The notes under the pieces: generated by a model
The model's database searches: none
The model's input: the letters and a program-made list of their open reading frames with translations, nothing else
Told to the model about the DNA's origin: nothing
Shown: in pieces, positions 42,157 through 50,904 of the stretch
How the letters are laid out: each line of letters begins with the position of its first letter
How positions within the stretch are numbered: position 1 is the first letter of the stretch
Position numbers and translations under genes: made by a program
NCBI RefSeq assembly: GCF_014161445.1
Contig: NZ_JABBXA010000002.1
Coordinates: 124,001-188,000, forward strand
Source: Microbispora sp. H13382
GTDB taxonomy: Bacteria > Actinomycetota > Actinomycetes > Streptosporangiales > Streptosporangiaceae
Reading direction: 5' to 3'
DNA: 64,000 nucleotides

Positions 42157-43521
42157 TCACACCGTCTCCGGCTGCTGCCGCGCGCCCCGCGCGAGGAGCG
42201 AACGGCGCAGTACGAGGCGGTCCTCGGCGCCGTCGAAGACCCCGCCCGACGGGTCGTCGGCGTCCGCCTGGCGTACGACGTCGTGCTCGGGCCGCAGGAT
42301 GTCGCGGACGACGAGCGCCATGAGGATGACGATGGTCAGCGCCCGGGCCCAGACCGACAGGAAGTACGAGTCGTCGCCGATGCCGAGGGCGGGTTCGCCG
42401 GTCTGGGTGACCAGGTAGAGCCAGATCGAGAAGAAGTACCAGCACTCGGCGACCTGCCAGGCGGCCAGCGCGCCCCACCTGGGCCTGGCCAGCACCGCGA
42501 ACGGCACCAGCCACAGGACGTACTGCGGCGACCACACCTTGTTGGTGATCATGAAGGCGGCCAGGGCGAGGAAGCACAGCTGCATCAGGCGCGGCCGGCG
42601 CGGCGCGGCGAGCGCCAGCACGGCGACGCCCAGCAGCAGCACCGCCAGCGCGGCCATGGCCATGGTGTTCAGCTTCTCCGGGTCACCGAGAAAGGCCAGG
42701 AAGCCGGGCCTTTCCATGCCGAACCACTGGGTCTTCTGGAAGAAGAACCACAGCCCGCCCCAGTCGGCGCCGCGCTCGCTGCTGAACGCGTAGAACCGCT
42801 TCCAGCCCTCGAAGTTGACCAGCATGATCGGCACGTTCACCAGCAGCCACGTGAACGCCGCCGCGGCCGCCGTCTTCAGGAACGGCACCCACTTGGCCGT
42901 ACGTGCCGTGAGCAGGAACAACGCGCCGAAGAACATGAGCGGGTAGAACTTCGTGGCCACGGCGAGGGCCAGCAGCACGCCCGCGAGCCACGGCCGGTCC
43001 TTGGCCCAGGCAAGCAGGCCGCCGAGCGCCAGCGCCCCCGCGGCCAGGTCCCAGTTGATGTACGCGGTGAGGATGACGGCCGGGCCGACGGCGTACCAGA
43101 GGGCGTCCCAGCGGCGGGCCGGGCCGGCCAGCGCGGCCGTCAGCAGCACGCCCGCGACCAGCGAGATTCCCATGAGGACGACGGTGACGTCGTAGAACAC
43201 GATCCCGTCGCCGCCCGCGAGCCGACGGGCGAACTCCATGATCCCGCCGATGCCGACCGGGTATTCGACGGGGTAGTCGACGTAGGGGACCTTGCCCTCG
43301 TTGAGCTTCTCCGCCCAGAACAGCGGATAGATGTCGGTGTAGCAGAAGTTGGTGAACTGCCCGACACCGCCGTTCCAGGCCCCGCCGAACCGGCAGGGAT
43401 ACTTCCACAGGTACGCGAGAACGGCGCCGAGCCCCGCGAGAAGCCCGAGAGGCAGGTACGGCACCGCCCGCGCGGCGACCCCGGGCAGCGGGGCGGAGTC
43501 GTTCGTGGTCCGGGTCGTCAT
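42157..43521 (-). CDS. GT87/DUF2029 family membrane glycosyltransferase
   Basis: A 454-residue polytopic protein (about 11 helices). After the first helix, FCYTDIYPLFWAEKLNEGKVPYVDYPVEYPVG carries the acidic catalytic-loop residues typical of polyprenol-dependent GT-C enzymes. The position next to PBP1 matches Rv0051 beside ponA1 in M. tuberculosis. A cell-envelope role is inferred. The start MTTRTTND was chosen; no strong ribosome site is visible. Confidence 0.83.
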   Translation of the reverse strand: MTTRTTNDSAPLPGVAARAVPYLPLGLLAGLGAVLAYLWKYPCRFGGAWNGGVGQFTNFCYTDIYPLFWAEKLNEGKVPYVDYPVEYPVGIGGIMEFARRLAGGDGIVFYDVTVVLMGISLVAGVLLTAALAGPARRWDALWYAVGPAVILTAYINWDLAAGALALGGLLAWAKDRPWLAGVLLALAVATKFYPLMFFGALFLLTARTAKWVPFLKTAAAAAFTWLLVNVPIMLVNFEGWKRFYAFSSERGADWGGLWFFFQKTQWFGMERPGFLAFLGDPEKLNTMAMAALAVLLLGVAVLALAAPRRPRLMQLCFLALAAFMITNKVWSPQYVLWLVPFAVLARPRWGALAAWQVAECWYFFSIWLYLVTQTGEPALGIGDDSYFLSVWARALTIVILMALVVRDILRPEHDVVRQADADDPSGGVFDGAEDRLVLRRSLLARGARQQPETV

Positions 43522-43570
43522 GCTCGGTATTGCACCATCCAACGCCTCGGATTGGCGACTCCGCCAACCG

Positions 43571-43605
43571 GAAGGGCCCGCGGCGGAGGTCGCCACGGGC
43601 CCTTC
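43571..43605 (-). terminator. terminator after the PBP1 gene
   Basis: GAAGGGCCCG and CGGGCCCTTC pair perfectly (10 bp) around a 15-nt loop, 20 bp beyond the PBP stop. It lies between the PBP and glycosyltransferase genes. Confidence 0.8.
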
Positions 43606-43624
43606 GGGAGTGCTTGAGCGAGGC

Positions 43625-46507
43625 TCAGGCGCCGCTGCCGTCCTTGCCGGCGCCGGGCCCGGAGGGCATCGCCGCGGGGATGTTCAGCGGGACGTCGTTG
43701 CCGGCTCCTGGGCCGCCGTCCTGGCCGCCCTGGCCCGGGTCGTCGCCGAAGCCCCGGCCGCCACCGTGGCCGTTGTCACATCCCGGGCCGCCGTCGTAGC
43801 AGCCGTTGTCGTCGAGGAAGTCGTTCGGGATGTCGTTGGGGAACCCGCCGTCGTCCGGTTCCGGGCTCGGCGTCGGCGTCGGGCTCGGCACGATGTTCTC
43901 CGGGGTGCCCAGCCCGGCCTTCTGCGGGAACTGCTCGACCGGCTTGCCGGCGAGCGCCTCCATCATGAACGTCCGCCAGATCGTGGTCGGCGGGCCGGCG
44001 CCCTCGAAGCCCAGCGACACCTCCTTGACATGGGTGTACGGGTTGTTGGGGCCGTACTTCTTGCTCGGTTTCCCCCCGGGGGTGGTCGGGCAGTTGGAGT
44101 ACAGCGGCTGCACGGTCTTGCCGCTCTTCGTCACGCACTGCTCGCGGTACATGCCGACCGCGACCGACAACTGCGGGGTGAAGCCGACGAACCAGGCTTC
44201 CTTCTCGTCGTTGTTGGTGCCGGTCTTGCCGGCGGCCGGGCGGCCGATACCCTTGCCCGCCGCCGTGCCCGACTTGAGGACCTCCTCCATCGCCGCCACG
44301 GAGTCGGCCGCCGCCTCGGGCGTGATCACCTGCTTGACCTCACGCCGCTCGGCGATCACGACCTCCTTGTCCTTCCGGACCTCCTTGACGACGTGGTAAT
44401 CGACGTGTTTGCCCTCGTTGGCGAAGATCGAGTAACCGGCGGCCTGCTCGACGGGGGTGACCAGGGCGCTGCCGATGGAGAACTGGTACTTGTGCTCCTT
44501 GATGTCGTTCTCCAGCCGGCCCTTGTCGAGGCCGGCCTCCTCCGCGATCTGCTTCACCGCGCTGAGCTGCCCGATCGTGCCGTTCGCCTCGTCGAGCTTG
44601 TACGCCATCGAGGCGAACGCCGTGTTGATCGAGTGCGAGGTCGCATAGATGGCGTTGATGGCGGCGGGCACCGAGTGGCCGTTGGTGATACCGCCCTTCG
44701 CCTGGCCCGGCAGTTCCTTGGGCACGGTCTGGTTGCCGGGCAGCCAGCTGTTCAGGCTGTAGCCGGCGTCCAGCCAAGCGGCCAGCACGTACGGCTTGAA
44801 CGCCGAGGCGGCCTGCTTCTTGGAGTCGAACGGCTCGTTCCAGGGGTCCTTGACGTAGTCGTTGCCGCCATAGAACGCGAGCACACGCCCAGTCTGGGGA
44901 TCCACGGCGGCCAGACCGGCGTGGAACTCCTTCGACATGGTGGAGGTGGTGGCGGTCACCGCCTTTTTGGCGGCCTGCATGAGCCTCTTGTCGAAAGTCG
45001 AAATGATCTTGTAGCCGCCGCTCCTGACCTGGTCGGGCGACAGGTTCATCCGGGTCTTCAGCTCCTGCAGCACCTGGATGACCATGTAGCCCTTGAGGCC
45101 GCCGAGGTAGTTGGCGTTGCTCTCCTTGACGGGCTTGGGGAACTTGGCCGTGCCCGGCAGCTTGCCGTACTTGGCCGGGTCGAGGGCCGCCATGGCGTTG
45201 ATGACATCCTTGAACCGGCCCTGCAGCTGCGGGGAGTCGGCGTCCAGCGCCGGCGTCTGGATGCGCGCGGCGAGATAGGCGCCCTGCTCCGGGGTGAGCT
45301 GATCGACGTGCTTCTTGAAGTACGCCATCGCGGCGGCCTCGATGCCGTACGCGCGCCCGAAGTTCACCGTGTTGAGGTACTGCAGCAGGATCTGATCCTT
45401 GGTCATCTCCTGGTCGAGCTTGACCGCGACGAAGATCTCCTTGAACTTCCGCTTGATCGAGACTTCCTGGCTGAGGCCGTCGTAGTAGTTGCGGGCCATC
45501 TGCTGGGTGATCGTCGAGGCGCCCTGGAGCTGCTGGCCGGTCGCGGTCATCCAGACCGACCGGACCATGCCGGGGATGGAGATGCCGGAGTCGTCGCGGA
45601 AGGTCTTGTTCTCGATCGCGATGACGGCGTCCTGGACGTGCCGCGGCACCTTCTTGATGTCGTTCACGATGACGCGCGGGGTGCCGACCTTGGCGATCAG
45701 CGTCTTGCCGTCGTTGTAGTAGATGGCGCTGCCTTCGGCGATCGCGTCCGCCTGGGTCGCGGTCGGCGTCGGGGTGTTGGCGTACGCCACCGCGATCATG
45801 CCGAAGGTGCCGACGGCCAGCACGGTGAAGGCCGCCACGAGGATCTTCCAGCTCGGCAGGAAGCGCTTCCAGCCCGTACGGCGCGGCTTCTCGTCGTCCT
45901 CGTCGAAGTCGTCGAAGTCGCGCGGGTCCCGCGGGCCGCGCCCGCCGGGCCCTTCGGGGCCGCCCGGTCCACCCGGGCCGCCGGGGCCGCGACCGCCCCG
46001 GGCCGGGGGCCTGCGGCGACGGCCGCCGGTCTGGATCGCCTCGGTGCTCTGCCCGTCGGCATCCCCGCGGCGGCCACCCGCCGGCATGCCCATCGCCTGG
46101 GTGCGCTCGTCGGCGCCGGGGACGCCGGGGCGGCCGGGACCACCGAGACCGGCGGGACCGGCGGCGTAACGCGGGTCCCGGCCCATCGGTCCGCGAGGTC
46201 CCTGCTGAGGTCCCTGCTGGGGTCCCTGTGCCGGTCTCTGCGGCGGGCCCGGGGGCACCGCGTTCATCGCCGCGGTGTCCTCGAAGGCCGCGGCCTCCCG
46301 TCGGCGCTGCTCCGGTCCTGCGGGCCGGGCATCGCGCGGCGACTGCGGAGCCGGGCCCCTGCCGGGCTGTCGCGGCAGAGCGGGCTCGCCGTACTCGTCG
46401 GATTCCCGGGCCGAGCGACGACGGCGCCCAGGGCGGGATGATCCACCGGAGCCCGAGGCGTCCTCGGGACGGCCGGTCGGCTCCGGTCCGTAGCTGCTGT
46501 TAGTCAC
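43625..46507 (-). CDS. bifunctional class A penicillin-binding protein (transglycosylase/transpeptidase)
   Basis: A 960-residue peptidoglycan synthase, likely the PonA1 orthologue. A disordered, Pro/Gly/Arg-rich cytoplasmic tail of about 215 residues precedes one membrane helix (about 225-245). The GT51 domain follows (E299 in AIENKTFRDDSG; QGASTITQQMARNYY). ENKTF replaces the common EDxxF. The transpeptidase has SAFK (S568), SIN and KTGT. The C-terminus is Pro/Thr then Gly/Asp-rich. The long tail suggests phosphorylation or partner docking. The GTG start has GAGGA close by. Neighbours match the M. tuberculosis ponA1 locus. Confidence 0.95.
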   Translation of the reverse strand: MTNSSYGPEPTGRPEDASGSGGSSRPGRRRRSARESDEYGEPALPRQPGRGPAPQSPRDARPAGPEQRRREAAAFEDTAAMNAVPPGPPQRPAQGPQQGPQQGPRGPMGRDPRYAAGPAGLGGPGRPGVPGADERTQAMGMPAGGRRGDADGQSTEAIQTGGRRRRPPARGGRGPGGPGGPGGPEGPGGRGPRDPRDFDDFDEDDEKPRRTGWKRFLPSWKILVAAFTVLAVGTFGMIAVAYANTPTPTATQADAIAEGSAIYYNDGKTLIAKVGTPRVIVNDIKKVPRHVQDAVIAIENKTFRDDSGISIPGMVRSVWMTATGQQLQGASTITQQMARNYYDGLSQEVSIKRKFKEIFVAVKLDQEMTKDQILLQYLNTVNFGRAYGIEAAAMAYFKKHVDQLTPEQGAYLAARIQTPALDADSPQLQGRFKDVINAMAALDPAKYGKLPGTAKFPKPVKESNANYLGGLKGYMVIQVLQELKTRMNLSPDQVRSGGYKIISTFDKRLMQAAKKAVTATTSTMSKEFHAGLAAVDPQTGRVLAFYGGNDYVKDPWNEPFDSKKQAASAFKPYVLAAWLDAGYSLNSWLPGNQTVPKELPGQAKGGITNGHSVPAAINAIYATSHSINTAFASMAYKLDEANGTIGQLSAVKQIAEEAGLDKGRLENDIKEHKYQFSIGSALVTPVEQAAGYSIFANEGKHVDYHVVKEVRKDKEVVIAERREVKQVITPEAAADSVAAMEEVLKSGTAAGKGIGRPAAGKTGTNNDEKEAWFVGFTPQLSVAVGMYREQCVTKSGKTVQPLYSNCPTTPGGKPSKKYGPNNPYTHVKEVSLGFEGAGPPTTIWRTFMMEALAGKPVEQFPQKAGLGTPENIVPSPTPTPSPEPDDGGFPNDIPNDFLDDNGCYDGGPGCDNGHGGGRGFGDDPGQGGQDGGPGAGNDVPLNIPAAMPSGPGAGKDGSGA

Positions 46508-46588
46508 GCGTCCTCGTCAGGTGTTTCGGGGAATGAATCGACGTCGGCCGGCAGGCCGGCGGGCGGTCCTCCTGGAGGTGGAGGTCGC

Positions 46589-46972
46589 CTACGAAGAAGG
46601 GCCCGGGGGATCGGCTGTTCCGAGGACGAACGACACCGCCAGGTGGTTCCAGGAACAACCTTGGCAGACCTCCACCACGTAGACCCGGAATTCGCGGTAT
46701 TCCCGAGCCATCGCGCTGAGCTCGGCCAGCCCTTTCGCCTGGCCGGCCGCCCGTCCTAGTTCGTCCCCATATACGTATGTGACGTTGGTCACGTTCATTC
46801 GTTCACATATGGGGCAGATGCGGCTCGTGGGCTCTCCGTGGAACCGAGCCGCGCGCAGCAGATAAGGGTGTGCGTCGCACACCTCCCGTGCCCGCATGCG
46901 GCCGGTGCGGACGGACTGCACGGCCGCCCGCTTCGCGAGGCCGTAGTCCACGACCGACCGCTGTGACCACAT
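46589..46972 (-). CDS. DUF5318 zinc-ribbon-like protein
   Basis: A 127-residue protein with CPIC (about 53-56) and CQGC (about 103-106), a likely zinc ribbon, between helical and beta segments. It matches the DUF5318 family, whose mycobacterial member (Rv0049) also sits next to ponA1. Function is unknown. It precedes the PBP gene by about 80 bp on the same strand and is divergent from the PadR-ino1 operon. Confidence 0.85.
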   Translation of the reverse strand: MWSQRSVVDYGLAKRAAVQSVRTGRMRAREVCDAHPYLLRAARFHGEPTSRICPICERMNVTNVTYVYGDELGRAAGQAKGLAELSAMAREYREFRVYVVEVCQGCSWNHLAVSFVLGTADPPGPSS

Positions 46973-47020
46973 ACGGCCAGATTACGGCCCTTTGCCAAAT
47001 CTTGCCCAACCGTTGACCCG

Positions 47021-47072
47021 TTGCCATATATGACGCCCCGACGTATCCTGCGGATGTATCGAGTCGATACAT
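47021..47072 (+). promoter_or_regulatory. PadR-ino1 promoter with overlapping palindromic operator
   Basis: TTGCCA (47021-47026), 17 bp, TATCCT (47044-47049) is a good promoter. Starting 5 bp later, ATGTATCGAGTCGATACAT (47054-47072) is a perfect palindrome with 9-bp arms and a central G. It covers the expected transcription start, and the PadR gene begins at 47098. It keeps the ATGT...ACAT ends of PadR sites. Confidence 0.78.
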
Positions 47073-47097
47073 CGGTCGGACACAGGAGGTGGTTCCA

Positions 47098-47736
47098 GTG
47101 ACGGGCTCTCGTGGAGGTGTGCTGGAGCTCGCCGTCCTGGGATCGCTGCACGAAACGCCGCTACACGGCTACGAGCTGCGCAAACGGCTCAACACGCTGC
47201 TCGGCATGTTCCGTGCGTTCTCCTATGGCTCGCTGTATCCCTGCCTCAGGGGCCTGCTGAACGAGGGCCTCATCGCCGAGGAGGAGCCTCCTGAGGACAC
47301 GGTTCTCGGCCGCAGGTCGAAGATCGTGTACAAGATCACAGCGGAGGGGAAGGAGCGGTTGCAGGAGCTGCTCAGCCAGTCGGGCCCGTCCTCCTGGGAG
47401 GACGAGAGCTTCGGCATCCACTTCGCCTTCTTCCGCCATACGGAGGCGGAGGTGCGCCTGCGCATCCTGGAGGGCCGCCGCAGCCGCCTGGAGGAACGAC
47501 TCGACCGTGTCCGCGAGGCTCTCGCCCGTACGAGAGAGCGCCTGGACAGCTACACGCTTGAGCTCCAGCGCCACGGGCTGGAGTCGGTCGAGCGCGAGGT
47601 CCGCTGGCTCAACGAGCTCATCGACTCGGAACGACGGAGCCGATCGGCTCCCGGCGAGGGGGATCACCCCCCGGATCCCGCGCAAGCCGTACAGGAAGAG
47701 ACCCAGAGGGCGGACACGCCCGAGGCAGATAGGTAA
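47098..47736 (+). CDS. PadR-family regulator of the inositol phosphate operon
   Basis: A 212-residue PadR regulator: winged helix ([54 protein letters not shown]) plus a long coiled-coil ([33 protein letters not shown] written over about 35 residues) and an acidic tail. I chose the GTG 8 nt after AGGAGG; an earlier GTG lies inside that ribosome site. It is 13 bp upstream of ino1, an order conserved in actinobacteria (Rv0047c-Rv0046c). Autoregulation through the palindrome is likely. Function as a regulator of ino1 is inferred. Confidence 0.9.
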   Translation: MTGSRGGVLELAVLGSLHETPLHGYELRKRLNTLLGMFRAFSYGSLYPCLRGLLNEGLIAEEEPPEDTVLGRRSKIVYKITAEGKERLQELLSQSGPSSWEDESFGIHFAFFRHTEAEVRLRILEGRRSRLEERLDRVREALARTRERLDSYTLELQRHGLESVEREVRWLNELIDSERRSRSAPGEGDHPPDPAQAVQEETQRADTPEADR

Positions 47737-47749
47737 AGGAGCGAGTGCT

Positions 47750-48829
47750 ATGGGTTCGGTGCGCGTAGCCATCGTCGGTGTGGGCAACTGCGCCTCATCG
47801 CTGGTGCAGGGCGTCCACTACTACAAGGACGCGGATCCGGGCAGCCGTGTGCCGGGCCTCATGCACGTGCGGTTCGGCGACTACCACGTCGGCGACGTGG
47901 AGTTCGTCGCGGCCTTCGACGTGGACGCCAAGAAGGTCGGCCGTGACCTTTCGGAGGCCATCGTCGCCTCCGAGAACAACACGATCAAGATCTGCGACGT
48001 GCCGCCGCTCGGTGTCACCGTGCAGCGTGGCCCGACGTTCGACGGGCTGGGCACGTACTACCGCGAGATCATCGAGGAGTCGGACGAGCAGCCGGTCGAC
48101 GTCGTCCAGGCGCTCAAGGACGCCCGGGTCGACGTCCTGGTGTCCTATCTCCCGGTGGGCTCGGAGGAGGCCGACCGCTTCTACGCGCAGTGCGCGATCG
48201 ACGCCAAGGTGGCCTTCGTCAACGCGCTGCCGGTCTTCATCGCCTCCGACCCCGAGTGGGCCGCCAAGTTCACCGAGGCCGGCGTCCCGATCGTGGGCGA
48301 CGACATCAAGTCGCAGGTCGGCGCCACGATCACGCACCGCGTGCTGGCCAAGCTGTTCGAGGACCGCGGAGTCGAGCTGCTGCGCACCTACCAGCTCAAC
48401 TTCGGCGGCAACATGGACTTCATGAACATGCTGGAGCGCACCCGCCTCCAGTCCAAGAAGATCTCCAAGACCCAGTCGGTCACGTCGCAGATCCCGCACG
48501 AGATGGCCAAGGCCGACGTCCACATCGGCCCGTCCGACCACGTGCCGTGGCTGGACGACCGCAAGTGGGCCTACGTCCGCCTCGAGGGCAGGTCGTTCGG
48601 CGACACCCCGCTCAACCTGGAGTACAAGCTCGAGGTCTGGGACTCGCCCAACTCGGCCGGCATCATCATCGACGCGGTCCGCGCGGCCAAGATCGCCCTC
48701 GACCGGGGCGTCGGCGGCCCGCTGCTGTCGCCCTCGTCCTACTTCATGAAGTCGCCGCCGGAGCAGTACTCCGACGACGCCGCCCGCGAGGCCGTGGAGG
48801 AGTTCATCCGCGGCACGATCGAGCGCTGA
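47750..48829 (+). CDS. ino1: inositol-3-phosphate synthase
   Basis: A 359-residue enzyme converting glucose-6-phosphate to inositol-3-phosphate with NAD, the first step to phosphatidylinositol, phosphatidylinositol mannosides and mycothiol. It has the N-terminal Rossmann motif [16 protein letters not shown] and the conserved catalytic segment [11 protein letters not shown] with [12 protein letters not shown] and SKKISKT. Length matches the short actinobacterial form. AAAGGAG precedes the ATG. Co-transcribed with PadR. Confidence 0.97.
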   Translation: MGSVRVAIVGVGNCASSLVQGVHYYKDADPGSRVPGLMHVRFGDYHVGDVEFVAAFDVDAKKVGRDLSEAIVASENNTIKICDVPPLGVTVQRGPTFDGLGTYYREIIEESDEQPVDVVQALKDARVDVLVSYLPVGSEEADRFYAQCAIDAKVAFVNALPVFIASDPEWAAKFTEAGVPIVGDDIKSQVGATITHRVLAKLFEDRGVELLRTYQLNFGGNMDFMNMLERTRLQSKKISKTQSVTSQIPHEMAKADVHIGPSDHVPWLDDRKWAYVRLEGRSFGDTPLNLEYKLEVWDSPNSAGIIIDAVRAAKIALDRGVGGPLLSPSSYFMKSPPEQYSDDAAREAVEEFIRGTIER

Positions 48830-48851
48830 CGTCCGTCGTCCACCGCGTGTC

Positions 48852-48883
48852 CCGCCCCGGCTCCGTCGATCGGACCGGGGCGG
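48852..48883. terminator. bidirectional terminator between ino1 and idi
   Basis: CCGCCCCGG and CCGGGGCGG form a perfect 9-bp stem with a 14-nt loop between convergent genes. Confidence 0.75.
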
Positions 48884-48901
48884 TCCCACGTCCGGCGGGT
48901 C

Positions 48902-49501
48902 TCAGGGGTTCGCGCTGAGCGGGCGCGCGGCCGGCGGCAGGGCCGCGGGGTCGGCGACCGGCCAGGCCAGCGGGTCCGGCCCGAGCGCGACGAGCTGGGG
49001 CACTTGCTTCCGGGCCCAGGGCGAGATGTCCAGCTCTCCGCTCATCACCTCGGCGGCGAAGCGCGTCCAGGGCTCCCACCGGACCGCGCCCACCTCCTCG
49101 GCGTTGGGCGCGGCCTCCTCCGAGACCACGGCACGGTAGACCGGGCACAGCTCGTTCTCCACCATGCCGTTGTCCATCACCGCCCGGTAGGAGAAGCCCG
49201 GCAGGATCAGATCGACGGACTCGACGGCCAGGCCCAGCTCGAACCGGAGGCGGCGGATCACCGCCGACGACAGGGGCTCGCCCGGCAGCGGGTGCCCGCA
49301 GCAGCTGTTGGTCCACGCGTCGGGCCAGGTCAGCTTCGTGCCCGCCCGCCGGGACAACAGCACGCGGCCGCGCCGGTCGAAGACGTAGCTGGAGAACGCC
49401 AGGTGCAGTGGAGTGTCGGCAGTGTGGACGGAGGACTTGGGAGCGGTGCCGATCGGGTTGCCCTCGCCGTCGAGCAGCACGACATGTTCCTGTGAGGTCA
49501 C
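48902..49501 (-). CDS. idi: isopentenyl-diphosphate delta-isomerase (type I)
   Basis: A 199-residue Nudix-fold enzyme interconverting IPP and DMAPP for isoprenoids. TNSCCGHP carries the catalytic Cys, LRFELGL is the Nudix helix, and NELCPVY supplies the acidic partner. APKSSVHTADTPLHLAFSSYVFD is typical at the N-terminus. The GTG giving MTSQEHVV matches family starts; another GTG lies 7 codons upstream. It faces the ino1 terminator and is divergent from an MFS gene. Isoprenoid supply could serve carotenoids, menaquinone and polyprenyl phosphate for the glycosyltransferases here. Confidence 0.94.
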   Translation of the reverse strand: MTSQEHVVLLDGEGNPIGTAPKSSVHTADTPLHLAFSSYVFDRRGRVLLSRRAGTKLTWPDAWTNSCCGHPLPGEPLSSAVIRRLRFELGLAVESVDLILPGFSYRAVMDNGMVENELCPVYRAVVSEEAAPNAEEVGAVRWEPWTRFAAEVMSGELDISPWARKQVPQLVALGPDPLAWPVADPAALPPAARPLSANP

Positions 49502-49601
49502 TCTGCGAGAGTACGTGATCACCTCGATGCTGGTGTGACGGAGGGGCTTTATCAGGGTTCATCCTGATGCCCGGCACTGATCGCCCGCGTAGGCTGTCGC
49601 C

Positions 49602-50900
49602 GTGTCCTACGTCTCCGATCTGCGGGTGGTCCTGCGGGGGTCGAACTTCCGGCGGCTTTTCGCCACGCGGCTCGTCTCGCAGTTCTCAGACGGGATCTTC
49701 CAGCTGGCCGTAGGCGGCTACGCGTTCTTCAGCCCGGACCGGCAGGCCAGCGCGACCGCGATCGCGGCGGGCCTCGCCGTGCTGCTCCTGCCGTACAGCG
49801 TCCTCGGGCCGTTCGTCGGGGTGTTCATCGACCGCTGGTCGAGGCGGCAGATCCTCGTCATCGCGCCGTTCGTACGCGGGACGCTGCTGGTGCTGGCCGC
49901 GGGTCTCGTCGCGGCGGGGGCCTCCGACGGCGTCTTCTACGCGGCGGCGCTCGGCGTCCTCGCGGTCAACCGATTCTTCCTGGCGGCCCTCGGCGCGTCG
50001 CTGCCGCACGTCGTGCCGAACGAGCACCTGATGATGGGCAACGCGGTGACGCCCACGTCGGGCACGGTGGCCACGTTCATCGGGATGGGCGCCGGCGTCC
50101 TGCTGCGCATGGTCGCCGGATCCGGCGACGGGGGCGTGGCGGTGCTGCTGGTCTGCTCCGGCCTCGTCTACGGGCTGAGCGCGCTGATCGCGCGGACGAT
50201 GGAGCGCTCCCTGCTCGGCCCCGCGTACGACCCGGACCTCCCGCAGGCCCGCGAGGCCGTACGGAACGTGCTGACCGGCCTGGTGGACGGCGCGCGGCAC
50301 CTCGCACACCGGCGTTCGGCGGCGGCGGCCCTCGGCGGCATGGCGGTCCACCGCCTCATGTTCGGCATCTCGACGGCGACGGTGGTGATGCTCTACCGCT
50401 ACAGCTTCACCACGAACCCCGACGACGCGCTGAAGGGCATCACGCTCGTGCTGGGCGCCGTCGGGGTGGGCAGCTTCGCCGCGGTGCTGGTCACGCCGTG
50501 GGCCACCGACCGGTTCCGGATCGAGACCTGGGTCCCGATGATGCTCGTGACCTGCGGCGTCCTGGAGTTCGCGCTGTGCGCGACGTTCCACGAGTGGGCG
50601 TTCGTGGCCGCCGGGCTCGTGATCGGCGTCGCCGGGCAGAGCGTGAAGATCTGCGCGGACACCGTCGTGCAGCGTGACGTCGAGGACGCCTATCTCGGCC
50701 GCGCGTTCTCCGTGTACGACATGCTGTTCAACGGCATGACGGTCCTCGGCGCGGTGCTGGCGGCGGCGCTGCTGCCGCCCGACGGCAGGTCCTATCTCGC
50801 GCTCGGCGTGATCGGCGTCGGGTACCTGCTCGGCGCGGTGCTGTACCGGGTGGTGCTGCCCACCACCACACGAAGGCCGCCGGTCCCCGCCGCCGACTGA
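49602..50900 (+). CDS. major facilitator superfamily transporter
   Basis: A 432-residue protein with 12 predicted helices and an MFS loop motif after helix 2 (GVFIDRWSRRQ). The substrate is unknown. TAGGCT ends 6 nt before the GTG and no ribosome site is visible, so it is probably leaderless. It converges on cca with a 4-bp gap. Confidence 0.87.
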   Translation: MSYVSDLRVVLRGSNFRRLFATRLVSQFSDGIFQLAVGGYAFFSPDRQASATAIAAGLAVLLLPYSVLGPFVGVFIDRWSRRQILVIAPFVRGTLLVLAAGLVAAGASDGVFYAAALGVLAVNRFFLAALGASLPHVVPNEHLMMGNAVTPTSGTVATFIGMGAGVLLRMVAGSGDGGVAVLLVCSGLVYGLSALIARTMERSLLGPAYDPDLPQAREAVRNVLTGLVDGARHLAHRRSAAAALGGMAVHRLMFGISTATVVMLYRYSFTTNPDDALKGITLVLGAVGVGSFAAVLVTPWATDRFRIETWVPMMLVTCGVLEFALCATFHEWAFVAAGLVIGVAGQSVKICADTVVQRDVEDAYLGRAFSVYDMLFNGMTVLGAVLAAALLPPDGRSYLALGVIGVGYLLGAVLYRVVLPTTTRRPPVPAAD

Positions 50901-50904
50901 CCGC

